Assembly (NCBI GenBank): GCA_959596495.1
Contig: CAUFXK010000004.1
Location: 1 to 51,427, forward strand
From: an uncultured Collinsella sp.
GTDB taxonomy: Bacteria; Actinomycetota; Coriobacteriia; Coriobacteriales; Coriobacteriaceae
Length of the DNA: 51,427 nt
Direction: 5' to 3'
In this document: positions 39,615 through 47,403 of the stretch, in pieces
Position numbering within the stretch: the first letter of the stretch is position 1
Layout of the letters: each line of letters starts with the position of its first letter
Made by a program: the position numbers and the translations under genes
Notes under the pieces: generated by a model
Seen by the model: only the letters and a program-made list of their open reading frames with translations
The model's database searches: none
What the model was told of the DNA's origin: nothing

Positions 39615-41714
39615 ATGGCTAAGCCTAAGTACAAGCTTTCCGATACCCGTAACATCGGCATCATGGCTCACATCGATGCCGGTAAGACCACCACGACCGA
39701 GCGTATTCTTTACTACACCGGTAAGACCCACAAGATCGGTGAGGTCCATGAGGGCGCTGCCACCATGGACTGGATGGTTCAGGAGCAGGAGCGCGGCGTA
39801 ACCATTACCTCCGCTGCTACCACGTGCTTCTGGAAGAAGGACGGTACCGACTACCGCATCCAGATCATCGACACCCCGGGCCACGTTGACTTCACCGCCG
39901 AGGTCGAGCGCTGCCTGCGCGTCCTCGATGGCGCTGTCGCCGTCTTCGACGCCGTTGCTGGCGTTCAGCCCCAGTCTGAGACCGTTTGGCGTCAGGCTTC
40001 TACCTTCAACGTCCCCCGCATCGCCTTCATCAACAAGTATGACCGCGTGGGCGCTGATTTCTTCAACGCTATCGAGACCATGAAGGATCGTCTCGACGCC
40101 AACGCCGTGGCCGCTCAGGTCCCGATGGGCGCCGAGGACAACTTCTGGGGCGTCATCGACCTGGTCACCATGACTGCTTGGGACTTCAAGGCCGACGACA
40201 AGGGCATGACCTACCCCGAGCCGATGGACGAGATCCCGGCTGAGTTCGCCGACATCGCTGCCACCAAGCGCGAGGAGCTCCTCGACGCTGCTGCCAGCTT
40301 TGACGACGAGCTCATGGAGAAGATCCTCATGGAGGAGGACTTCACCGTCGAGGAGCTCAAGGCTGCTCTGCGCAAGGGCGTTCTGGCCAACGAGCTCAAC
40401 CTCGTCTTCGTGGGCTCCGCCTACAAGAACAAGGGCGTTCAGGAGCTGCTCGACGCTGTCGTCGACTACCTGCCCAGCCCGCTTGACGTCGAGGCCGTCA
40501 CCGGTACCGATCCGGACACCGGCGAGGAGATTCAGCGTCATCCTTCCTTCGACGAGCCCTTCTCCGGCCTGGTCTTCAAGATCATGACCGACCCGTTCGT
40601 CGGTAAGCTCACCTATGTCCGCGTTTACTCCGGCCGCGCCGAGTCCGGCTCCTACGTGGTCAACGCTTCCAACGGTCAGCGCGAGCGTCTCGGCCGCATC
40701 CTCGAGATGAACGCCGCCGAGCGTATCGACCGTGACGACGCTGCCGCCGGCGACATCGTCGCTTGCGTCGGCTTCAAGAACTCCACCACCGGTGACACCC
40801 TGTGCGCCGAGGGCAAGGAGATCGTCCTCGAGAAGATCGAGTTCGCTAAGCCCGTTATCGACGTTGCCATCGAGCCCAAGACCAAGGCCGAGCAGGACAA
40901 GATGTCCCTGGCTCTGACCAAGCTCGCCGAGGAGGACCCGACCTTCCAGGTGTCCACCAACCACGAGACCGGCCAGACCATCATCGCCGGCATGGGCGAG
41001 CTGCACCTCGAGATCATCGTCGACCGTCTGCTCCGCGAGTTCAAGGTTGACGCTAACGTTGGTAAGCCCCAGGTTGCCTACCGCGAGACCGCTGGTCACG
41101 ACGTCGAGAAGGCTGAGGGCAAGTTCGTCCGTCAGTCCGGCGGTCGCGGTCAGTACGGCCACGCCGTCATCAAGCTCGAGAAGATGGAGGAGGGCTTCGG
41201 CTACGAGTTCGTCAACGCTATCGTCGGCGGCGTCGTGCCCAAGGAGTACATCCCGTCCATCGACAAGGGCATTCAGGAGGCCCTGAACACCGGTGTTATC
41301 GCCGGCTTCCCGGTCCTCGACGTTAAGGTCACCCTGTTCGACGGTTCTTACCACGAGGTCGACTCCTCCGAGGCCGCCTTCAAGATCGCCGGTTCCATGG
41401 CTATCAAGGACGCCCTCAGGAAGTCCGATCCGCAGCTGCTCGAGCCGATCATGGCTGTCGAGGTCGAGACCCCCGAGCAGTACATGGGCGACGTTATGGG
41501 CAACCTCTCCGGTCGCCGCGGCAAGATCGAGGGCATGGAGGATCGCAAGAACAGCAAGCTCATCCGTGCCAAGGTGCCGCTGGGCGAGATGTTCGGTTAC
41601 GCTACCGACCTTCGCTCCCAGACCCAGGGCCGTGCATCCTACACGATGCAGTTCGACTCTTATGAGCCCGCGCCCAAGTCCATCGTGGACGAGGTCATGA
41701 GCAAGAACGCCTAA
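39615..41714 (+). CDS. fusA: Elongation factor G
   Basis: GTPase that drives tRNA-mRNA translocation and helps recycle ribosomes. The 699-residue protein has G1 AHIDAGKTTTTER (18-30), DTPGHVDFT and NKYD (G3 and G4; the usual NKMD is NKYD here). Domains II-V follow in order: GELHLEI marks domain III, GGRGQYGHAVI domain IV and GRRGKIEGM domain V. Standard length. The canonical next gene, tuf, is absent; rpsJ follows directly. Confidence 0.97.
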   Translation: MAKPKYKLSDTRNIGIMAHIDAGKTTTTERILYYTGKTHKIGEVHEGAATMDWMVQEQERGVTITSAATTCFWKKDGTDYRIQIIDTPGHVDFTAEVERCLRVLDGAVAVFDAVAGVQPQSETVWRQASTFNVPRIAFINKYDRVGADFFNAIETMKDRLDANAVAAQVPMGAEDNFWGVIDLVTMTAWDFKADDKGMTYPEPMDEIPAEFADIAATKREELLDAAASFDDELMEKILMEEDFTVEELKAALRKGVLANELNLVFVGSAYKNKGVQELLDAVVDYLPSPLDVEAVTGTDPDTGEEIQRHPSFDEPFSGLVFKIMTDPFVGKLTYVRVYSGRAESGSYVVNASNGQRERLGRILEMNAAERIDRDDAAAGDIVACVGFKNSTTGDTLCAEGKEIVLEKIEFAKPVIDVAIEPKTKAEQDKMSLALTKLAEEDPTFQVSTNHETGQTIIAGMGELHLEIIVDRLLREFKVDANVGKPQVAYRETAGHDVEKAEGKFVRQSGGRGQYGHAVIKLEKMEEGFGYEFVNAIVGGVVPKEYIPSIDKGIQEALNTGVIAGFPVLDVKVTLFDGSYHEVDSSEAAFKIAGSMAIKDALRKSDPQLLEPIMAVEVETPEQYMGDVMGNLSGRRGKIEGMEDRKNSKLIRAKVPLGEMFGYATDLRSQTQGRASYTMQFDSYEPAPKSIVDEVMSKNA

Positions 41715-41775
41715 GTTCGAGCTCCCTGTTACGTAATCCTGCGAGAACACTTCTCGCACTCTTTGGAGGTTTAAG

Positions 41776-42084
41776 TTGGCTACCCAGAAGATCCGCATTC
41801 GCCTCAAGGGCTATGATCACGAGGTCGTCGATCAGTCCGCGAAGCTCATCGTTGAGACCGCTCAGAAGACCGGCGCTCGCGTTTCCGGTCCTGTCCCCCT
41901 GCCCACCGAGCGCAACCTGTACACGGTTATCCGCTCGCCGCACGTGAACAAGGACTCCCGTGAGCAGTTCGAGATGCGCACCCACAAGCGTCTCATCGAC
42001 ATCCTCGACCCCACCTCGGGCACCGTTGATTCGCTTATGCGTCTCGACCTCCCCGCTGGCGTCGACATCGACATCAAGCTCTAA
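41776..42084 (+). CDS. rpsJ: 30S ribosomal protein S10 (NusE)
   Basis: S10 is part of the 30S head and also the NusE partner of NusG and NusB in transcription-translation coupling. The 102-residue protein has KIRIRLKGYDHEVVDQSA and GPVPLPTERNLYTVIRSPHVNKDSREQFE. It starts with TTG, 5 nt after GGAGGT. A strong terminator follows, so S10 is split from rplC and the rest of the operon that usually bears its name. Confidence 0.97.
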   Translation: MATQKIRIRLKGYDHEVVDQSAKLIVETAQKTGARVSGPVPLPTERNLYTVIRSPHVNKDSREQFEMRTHKRLIDILDPTSGTVDSLMRLDLPAGVDIDIKL

Positions 42085-42110
42085 GCTTTTTGCTCGATAG
42101 TGCGATTTGC

Positions 42111-42142
42111 AAGGCCGCAGCCCTAAGGGTTGCGGCCTTTTT
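42111..42142 (+). terminator. Terminator after rpsJ
   Basis: AAGGCCGCAGCCC (42111-42123) pairs with GGGTTGCGGCCTT (42127-42139) around TAA, followed by a T run. It ends the rpsL-rpsG-fusA-rpsJ unit. Confidence 0.93.
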
Positions 42143-42170
42143 TGTGCCGATGGGATAAAGGGTCTACACT
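42142..42170 (+). promoter_or_regulatory. Predicted promoter of the CDF gene
   Basis: TTGTGC (42142-42147), 17-nt spacer, TACACT (42165-42170). It overlaps the T run of the preceding terminator. Confidence 0.65.
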
Positions 42171-42224
42171 ACTGAGCTATTCGACAAACGGGTGTATGAG
42201 TAAAACTGTTGGGGGCAGATATAG

Positions 42225-43379
42225 ATGGTCGAGTGGATCGTTCGTCGTGCGCAGGGCGACCGTGCGCGCGTGGGCACGTTGACGGGCGTGGTGTGCATTC
42301 TCGCCAATGTGGCACTTTGCGCTGCGAAGGGTGCAATTGGCGTGCTGTCGGGATCGGTTTCGATTGTGGCGGATGCTATGAACAACTTATCCGACGCAAG
42401 CTCAAACATCGTGAGCGTGCTGGGCTTTAAACTGGCGAGCAAGCCGGCAGACCCCGAACATCCTTACGGCCATGGCCGCTACGAGTATCTCTCGGGTCTG
42501 GTCGTGGCGGCGCTCGTGCTGCTGATCGGACTCGAACTGGTTAAGTCTTCGTTTGAGCGTATCATCCACCCCGAACCTGTCGAGTTCTCGCTTGCCCTGG
42601 TGGCAGTCCTGGCGCTTTCGATGGTTGTAAAGCTGTGGATGGCGGCCCTCAACCAAAAGCTCGGTGACCGTATTGAGTCCGATACGCTGCATGCGACGGC
42701 TCAAGACTCAAAGAACGATGTCCTGGCCACGGGTGCCGTGCTGGCGTGCGCGATTGTTTCCCAGGTGACGCATATCAATCTTGATGCCTGGGTTGGACTT
42801 GCCGTTGGCGCCTATATTGGCTGGAGCGGCTTTGAGCTCATCCAGGATACGGTGAGCCCGCTTTTGGGCCAGGCGCCCGATCCTAAGCTGGTCAAGCACA
42901 TTCGAGACAAGATCATGAGTTATCCCGGCGTTTTGGGCGTTCACGATTTGATGGTCCACGACTATGGCCCGGGCAGGAAGTTCGCAAGCGCTCACGCCGA
43001 GATGGCGGCCGAGGCCAGCCCGCTGGAAAGTCACGACACGCTCGATAACATCGAGCAGTCGTTTAGGGACGAGGACGGCATGATCGTCACGCTCCATTAC
43101 GATCCCATCGTGACCGACGATTCAAATGTGGCGAGCATGCGCCTGCGCATCAACGCTATGGCCCACGAGATTGATAGCCGCCTTTCGATTCACGATCTGC
43201 GCTGCGTGCCGGGTCCCACGCACACCAACGTGATCTTTGACTGCGTGCGTCCCTCGGATCTGCAGATGAGTGCCGATGAGCTCAAACACGCGCTGGCCCA
43301 GAGGGTCGAATCGGAATACCCCAAGTCGATTGCCAAGATTACGATCGACGAAGACTACGTAGGGCATACCCACGAATAG
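42225..43379 (+). CDS. Cation diffusion facilitator metal transporter
   Basis: A 384-residue secondary transporter exporting divalent metals such as Zn, Mn or Fe by proton exchange. The first half has six hydrophobic segments with the metal-site pattern SIVADAMNNLSDASSN and a second acidic site in HATAQDSKNDVLAT. HPYGHGRYEYL lies in the first cytosolic loop. The cytosolic C-terminal domain is longer than usual (HDLMVHDYGPGRKFASAHAEM and then about 90 further residues). GGGGG precedes the ATG. It sits between rpsJ and rplC together with a phosphatase gene. Confidence 0.9.
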   Translation: MVEWIVRRAQGDRARVGTLTGVVCILANVALCAAKGAIGVLSGSVSIVADAMNNLSDASSNIVSVLGFKLASKPADPEHPYGHGRYEYLSGLVVAALVLLIGLELVKSSFERIIHPEPVEFSLALVAVLALSMVVKLWMAALNQKLGDRIESDTLHATAQDSKNDVLATGAVLACAIVSQVTHINLDAWVGLAVGAYIGWSGFELIQDTVSPLLGQAPDPKLVKHIRDKIMSYPGVLGVHDLMVHDYGPGRKFASAHAEMAAEASPLESHDTLDNIEQSFRDEDGMIVTLHYDPIVTDDSNVASMRLRINAMAHEIDSRLSIHDLRCVPGPTHTNVIFDCVRPSDLQMSADELKHALAQRVESEYPKSIAKITIDEDYVGHTHE

Positions 43380-43418
43380 GATTGAGCCACGCAAGCTATT
43401 GATGCAGAAGGGGAGAGC

Positions 43419-44045
43419 ATGAAGAAGCTGTATCTACTCCGTCACGGTCAGACGGAATTCAACGTTAAAAAGCTCGTCCAGGGTCGCTGCGATTCACCGT
43501 TGACCGACCTGGGCCGCAAACAAGCGGGAATGGCGGCCGCATGGCTCAAGGCCCACAGCGTCGTCCCCGACAAAGTGGTTTCTTCGCCCTTAGGTCGAGC
43601 CATGGACACAGCTCAGCTCGTCGCATGCGAACTCCTGGGTCCGGATGCAGCAGTCGAGCCCTGCGAAGGCATCATCGAGCGCTGCTACGGCACCTTCGAA
43701 GAAGGCCCGCACGACGCTCTACCCACCGACGTCTGGGATCCAGGCGAGGACTTGGTCCCTTACGGAGGAGAAGGAAGCCGGGCTCTACAAGCGCGCATGG
43801 TGGCCACCCTCTCCAATCTTATGAGCGCTAAGGACACCGAAACCCTCCTAGCAGTAAGCCACGGCAGCGCCAGCCGCCAATTCATTAGGGCCGCAGCCCC
43901 AGAGGGCTTCAAGCTTCCAGCAAAACTCCCCAACTGCGCCATCATGATCTTCGATTTTGACGAAGCAAAGCCACAAGCAGAAGGCGAGCCAATGCAATGC
44001 AAGTTCACCCTCCAGCAAATAGTGGACCCTCAACAAAGTCATTAG
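43419..44045 (+). CDS. Histidine phosphatase family protein (phosphoglycerate-mutase-like)
   Basis: A 208-residue phosphatase using a phospho-histidine intermediate. The catalytic LLRHGQTEFN motif holds R8 and H9; SSPLGRAMDTA, the acidic residue in GIIERCYGTFEE and the second His in AVSHGSASR complete the active site. It may act on a phosphosugar or similar metabolite. Codon use shifts after about 43800: the last 240 bp are C-rich and G-poor (81 C, 50 G by hand count in 43801-44040) with many GCA, CCA, CTA and CAA codons. This echoes the aminotransferase gene before element A. Confidence 0.87.
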   Translation: MKKLYLLRHGQTEFNVKKLVQGRCDSPLTDLGRKQAGMAAAWLKAHSVVPDKVVSSPLGRAMDTAQLVACELLGPDAAVEPCEGIIERCYGTFEEGPHDALPTDVWDPGEDLVPYGGEGSRALQARMVATLSNLMSAKDTETLLAVSHGSASRQFIRAAAPEGFKLPAKLPNCAIMIFDFDEAKPQAEGEPMQCKFTLQQIVDPQQSH

Positions 44046-44080
44046 CCTGAGCGAGCAGAGTTAAGCAGACATTAACGTGG

Positions 44081-44245
44081 CGTTCCCAGTGTGCGGCGGA
44101 GGGGGCGGGCCTGAGACATATTAAGGTTGTCGCGAGTTCCGCACGAACAGGAGAGCACTTAATGTGCTCTCCGTCGTGAGCAGGACTGTAGAGCAGCAAC
44201 CTTAATATGTCTCAGGCCCGCCCCCTCCGCCGCACACTGGGAACG
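44081..44245. repeat. Long-hairpin element C
   Basis: Outer arms 44081-44129 and 44197-44245 are perfectly complementary over 49 bp, and GTGG/CCAC just outside can extend the stem. The 67-nt core has TCGCGAGTTCCGCACGA, the inner hairpin GGAGAGCAC-TTAAT-GTGCTCTCC (44150-44172) and CAGGACTGTAGAGCAG. It lies 35 bp after the phosphatase stop and about 50 bp before the presumed rplC promoter. Confidence 0.93.
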
Positions 44246-44291
44246 TGCCACGCACTTTACCTGCGTAAACAATGTGAGTGAAATATGAATC

Positions 44292-44321
44292 TCGATGGAT
44301 ACGCCCGCAGCCGTGTATACT
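44292..44321 (+). promoter_or_regulatory. Presumed rplC promoter with shared motif
   Basis: A good -10 TATACT (44316-44321) with a weak -35 TCGATG (44292-44297) 18 nt upstream. The spacer holds GGATACGCCCGCAGCCGTGT (44297-44316), the motif shared with the rpsL and rplB upstream regions. Confidence 0.45.
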
Positions 44322-44340
44322 AAACAGCTGTGTGTAACCA

Positions 44341-44504
44341 GGGGAGTATTCTGGCTGGACAAAATGCCTGCTTAATAGGGTTGTCAGGTAGTCCGGACGC
44401 AATACAAGGTTGGGGAGCACGTCGTGTAAGTAGTGGTCCTCTAGGGGCGCACGCTCGGTGGTGTACGCATTGTCCCAAGACCACGCGAGAGTTGGGATCA
44501 TATC
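44341..44504 (+). promoter_or_regulatory. Structured leader of the rplC operon
   Basis: A leader of about 170 nt with a nested hairpin. CTGGAC (44355-44360) pairs with GTCCGG (44391-44396), and inside it TGCCTG (44365-44370) with CAGGTA (44385-44390) around a 14-nt loop. A second hairpin, TCCCAA (44473-44478) with TTGGGA (44492-44497), would hide the ribosome site of rplC. Such a layout suits autoregulation by a ribosomal protein, L4 being the known regulator in E. coli; the identity here is inferred. Confidence 0.5.
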
Positions 44505-45125
44505 TTGATCAGCATGATTCTCGGCCGCAAGATTGGCATGACCCAGGTTTGGGACGAGGACGACAACGTCGTTCCCGTCACGGTCATCCAGGCTGGCCCC
44601 TGCGCTGTCTCGCAGGTTAAAACTCAGGCAACCGACGGCTATGACGCCGTCCAGATCGGTTTCGGCGACATCAAGGCCAAGAACGTGAACAAGCCCATGG
44701 CTGGTCACTTCGCCAAGGCCGGCGTCGAGCCTGTCCGCTTCCTTCGTGAGGTCCGCGTCGAGAACGGCGAGGAGCACAAGGTCGGCGAGGTCGTCACCGT
44801 CGCTGATTTCGCTGATGTCGAGAAGGTCGACGTCATCGGTACCTCCAAGGGTAAGGGCTTCCAGGGTCGCATCAAGCGCTGGGGTCAGCGCCGCGGTCCT
44901 ATGACGCATGGTTCTCACTTCCAGCGTCACCCCGGTTCTATCGGTCAGTGCGCCTATCCTGCGCGCGTCCTCAAGGGCGTCAAGATGGCCGGTCACATGG
45001 GTAACGAGCGCGTTACCGTCAAGAACCTTTCCGTTGTCCGCATCGATGCCGAGCAGAACCTCATCTTGGTCAAGGGCGCTGTCCCGGGTGCCAAGAATGG
45101 TCTCGTCGCCATCCGTATGGCCTAA
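44505..45125 (+). CDS. rplC: 50S ribosomal protein L3
   Basis: L3 is an early assembly protein near the peptidyl-transferase centre. The 206-residue protein starts MISMILGRKIGMTQVWDE and has the conserved loop region GSHFQRHPGSIGQCAYPARVLKG. The TTG at 44505 is 7 nt from GGGA (44494-44497); the ATG at 44514 would be 16 nt away, so TTG is preferred, with some doubt. It opens a twelve-gene operon that lacks rpsJ at its head. Confidence 0.94.
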   Translation: MISMILGRKIGMTQVWDEDDNVVPVTVIQAGPCAVSQVKTQATDGYDAVQIGFGDIKAKNVNKPMAGHFAKAGVEPVRFLREVRVENGEEHKVGEVVTVADFADVEKVDVIGTSKGKGFQGRIKRWGQRRGPMTHGSHFQRHPGSIGQCAYPARVLKGVKMAGHMGNERVTVKNLSVVRIDAEQNLILVKGAVPGAKNGLVAIRMA

Positions 45126-45171
45126 GGGCCCAGCCCATTTAGCCCAGCGTCATACCAAGGAGAACACTTAA

Positions 45172-45798
45172 ATGGCAAAGTTTGAAGTAAAGAACAGCGA
45201 GGGCAAGAAGGTCGCCGAGGCCGAGCTCGCCGCTGAGGTGTACGGCATCGAGCCGAACATCCACGTTATGCACCACATCGTCAAGTGCCAGATGGCCTCT
45301 TGGCGTCAGGGCACCCAGTCCGCTAAGGGCCGCTCTGAGGTTTCCGGTGGCGGCAAGAAGCCTTGGCGTCAGAAGGGCACCGGCCGTGCCCGCCAGGGTT
45401 CCATCCGTGCTGCCCAGTGGCGTCACGGTGGCGTTGTCTTCGCCCCCAAGCCCCGTTCCTACGCTAAGCGTATGAACAACAAGGAGGTCAAGCTGGCTAT
45501 GCGCTCCGCGCTGTCCGCCAAGCTGGCCGATGGCGAGCTCGTGCTCGTCGACGACTACGGCTTCGAGAAGCCTTCCACCAAGGCTGCCGTTGCCATGCTC
45601 AAGGCTCTCGGCCTTGAGGGCAAGCGCCTGACCATCATCGTTCGCGATGAGGACGTCAACGCCTACCTGTCGTTCCGCAACATTCCCAAGACGTTCATCA
45701 TCACTGCCGACGAGGCCAACACCTACGATCTCGTCAACAACAACGCTGTGCTGATGCCCGCCGACATCGCCGCTCACTTCGGGGAGGTGCTTGCATAA
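45172..45798 (+). CDS. rplD: 50S ribosomal protein L4
   Basis: L4 lines the peptide exit tunnel; in E. coli it also represses the S10 operon in both transcription and translation. The 208-residue protein has the tunnel loop with GGGKKPWRQKGTGRARQGSIRA split around 60-83 and RSALSAKLADGELVLVDDYG. AAGGAG lies before the ATG. It ends exactly where rplW begins. Confidence 0.97.
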   Translation: MAKFEVKNSEGKKVAEAELAAEVYGIEPNIHVMHHIVKCQMASWRQGTQSAKGRSEVSGGGKKPWRQKGTGRARQGSIRAAQWRHGGVVFAPKPRSYAKRMNNKEVKLAMRSALSAKLADGELVLVDDYGFEKPSTKAAVAMLKALGLEGKRLTIIVRDEDVNAYLSFRNIPKTFIITADEANTYDLVNNNAVLMPADIAAHFGEVLA

Positions 45799-46086
45799 AT
45801 GACCGCCCACGAGATCATCATCCGTCCGATCGTGTCCGAGCGTTCCTTCTCCGGCATGGAGCAGAACAAGTACACGTTCGAGGTCGCCAAAGATGCTAAC
45901 AAGTATCAGATCAAGGACGCTGTCGAGGAGATCTTCGGCGTCAAGGTCGTTCGCGTGAACACCCTGACGGTCAAGCCCAAGACCAAGCGCGTGCGCTATG
46001 TCGCCGGCAAGACCCGTTCTTGGAAGAAGGCCATCGTCACGCTGGCCGAGGGCGACACCATCGAGGTCTTTGGCAACCAGGCCTAA
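45799..46086 (+). CDS. rplW: 50S ribosomal protein L23
   Basis: L23 sits at the tunnel exit and docks SRP and trigger factor. The 95-residue protein has IIIRPIVSERSF, NKYTFEVAKDANKYQIKDAVEEIF and KPKTKRVRYVAGKTRSWKKAIVTL. The ATG at 45799 directly follows the rplD stop, with GGGGAGG inside the end of rplD as ribosome site. An unusually long spacer of about 180 bp separates it from rplB. Confidence 0.97.
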   Translation: MTAHEIIIRPIVSERSFSGMEQNKYTFEVAKDANKYQIKDAVEEIFGVKVVRVNTLTVKPKTKRVRYVAGKTRSWKKAIVTLAEGDTIEVFGNQA

Positions 46087-46104
46087 GACTCGCTGCTGTT
46101 GAGT

Positions 46105-46140
46105 GAGCTCATGCCTCCCAAATAGGGGAGGCGAGAGCTC
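46105..46140 (+). other. Strong hairpin in the rplW-rplB spacer
   Basis: GAGCTCATGCCTCCC (46105-46119) pairs with GGGAGGCGAGAGCTC (46126-46140) over 13 bp with a 2x2 internal mismatch. No T run follows. It could be a processing or attenuation site inside the operon. Confidence 0.6.
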
Positions 46141-46161
46141 AAGGTTTCGGGCGTATAAAAT

Positions 46162-46181
46162 GGACACGCCCGGAACCGTGT
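46162..46181 (+). promoter_or_regulatory. Shared ribosomal-operon motif, rplB copy
   Basis: GGACACGCCCGGAACCGTGT contains the inverted repeat ACACG-N8-CGTGT and is followed by ATACG. TATAAA lies directly upstream (46154-46159). An internal promoter or an RNA/protein site within the operon is possible. Confidence 0.45.
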
Positions 46182-46265
46182 ATACGTCCGGTGTCATCGC
46201 ACCCGAGGCAGAACCTCGAATCCCTGTCTGCGATGGCTAACGGATTCCTATTGAAAGGGATTGTA

Positions 46266-47096
46266 ATGGCTGTAAAGCACCTTAAGCCGACCTCCGCTGG
46301 TAGGCGTTGGCAGACGATCTCCGATTTCTCTGAGATCACCTGCACCAAGCCCGAGAAGTCCCTTCTCGAGCCCCTGCCCAAGAAGGCCGGTCGTAACAAC
46401 AACGGCCGCATCACCACCCGCCACCAGGGCGGCGGCGTGAAGCGTCGTTACCGCGTGATCGACTTCAAGCGCAACAAGGACGGCGTGCCCGCCAAGGTTG
46501 CCACGATCGAGTACGATCCGAACCGTTCCGCTCGCATCGCTCTGCTGCACTACGCTGACGGTGAGAAGCGCTACATCCTGGCCCCCAAGGGCCTCGAGGT
46601 CGGTCAGACCATCATGTCCGGTTCTGACGCCGACATCAAGCCGGGCAACGCTCTGCCCCTCGCCGACATCCCTGTCGGTACGCTCATCCACGCCGTCGAG
46701 TTCCAGCCGGGCAAGGGCGCTGCTATCGCCCGTTCCGCCGGTAACTCCTGCCAGCTGATGGGTAAGGAGGGCAAGTACGCTATCGTCCGTATGCCTTCCT
46801 CCGAGATGCGCCGCATCCTCGTTACCTGCCGCGCCACCGTCGGTGAGGTCGGCAACGCCGATCACGCCAACATCGTCATCGGCAAGGCCGGCCGTAAGCG
46901 TCACATGAACGTGCGCCCGACCGTCCGCGGTACCGTCATGAACCCTGTCGACCACCCGCACGGCGGTGGCGAGGGCAAGAACCACACCTCTGGTCGTCCC
47001 TCTGTTACCCCCTGGGGTAAGCCGACGAAGGGCCTTCGTACGCGCAAGAAGAAGAAGGTCTCGAACCAGCACATCATTCGTCGCCGTAAGAAGTAA
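46266..47096 (+). CDS. rplB: 50S ribosomal protein L2
   Basis: L2 is a highly conserved protein at the subunit interface needed for peptidyl-transferase activity. The 276-residue protein begins MAVKHLKPTSAGRRW and includes HQGGGVKRRYR and the C-terminal NPVDHPHGGGEG with the functionally important histidine, then a basic tail KKKKVSNQHIIRRRKK. In-frame codons continue upstream to 46191, but AAAGGGA 5 nt before 46266 and the family start support this ATG. Confidence 0.97.
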   Translation: MAVKHLKPTSAGRRWQTISDFSEITCTKPEKSLLEPLPKKAGRNNNGRITTRHQGGGVKRRYRVIDFKRNKDGVPAKVATIEYDPNRSARIALLHYADGEKRYILAPKGLEVGQTIMSGSDADIKPGNALPLADIPVGTLIHAVEFQPGKGAAIARSAGNSCQLMGKEGKYAIVRMPSSEMRRILVTCRATVGEVGNADHANIVIGKAGRKRHMNVRPTVRGTVMNPVDHPHGGGEGKNHTSGRPSVTPWGKPTKGLRTRKKKKVSNQHIIRRRKK

Positions 47097-47128
47097 TTTC
47101 GGATACCGAGTTTTAGGAGAAAGCACTT

Positions 47129-47389
47129 ATGAGCAGAAGTCTCAAAAAGGGCCCGTTCGTGGAGACTCGCCTTCTCTCGCGTATCACCGCGATGAACGAG
47201 GCTGGCAAGAAGGACGTCGTGAAGACCTGGTCCCGCGCGTCCACCATCTTCCCCGAGATGGTTGGTCACACCATCGCCGTCCACGACGGCCGCAAGCATG
47301 TGCCCGTGTATGTTACCGAGTCCATGGTTGGTCACAAGCTCGGCGAGTTCGCGCCGACTCGTACGTTCCGTGGCCACAAGGCCAAATAG
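47129..47389 (+). CDS. rpsS: 30S ribosomal protein S19
   Basis: S19 forms the 30S head with S13. The 86-residue protein starts MSRSLKKGPFVETRLLSRI and has HTIAVHDGRKHVPVYVTESMVGHKLGEFAPTRTF in two conserved blocks. Length is slightly under the 92 of E. coli, through a shorter C-terminal tail. AGGAGAA precedes the ATG. Confidence 0.97.
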   Translation: MSRSLKKGPFVETRLLSRITAMNEAGKKDVVKTWSRASTIFPEMVGHTIAVHDGRKHVPVYVTESMVGHKLGEFAPTRTFRGHKAK

Positions 47390-47403
47390 GGGGTTAACCG
47401 TAA

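Noticed and set aside
39597..41807. A 736-codon minus-strand frame over fusA
   Set aside because: Antisense shadow of elongation factor G, Leu/Gly/Val/Asp-rich, with no family resemblance.
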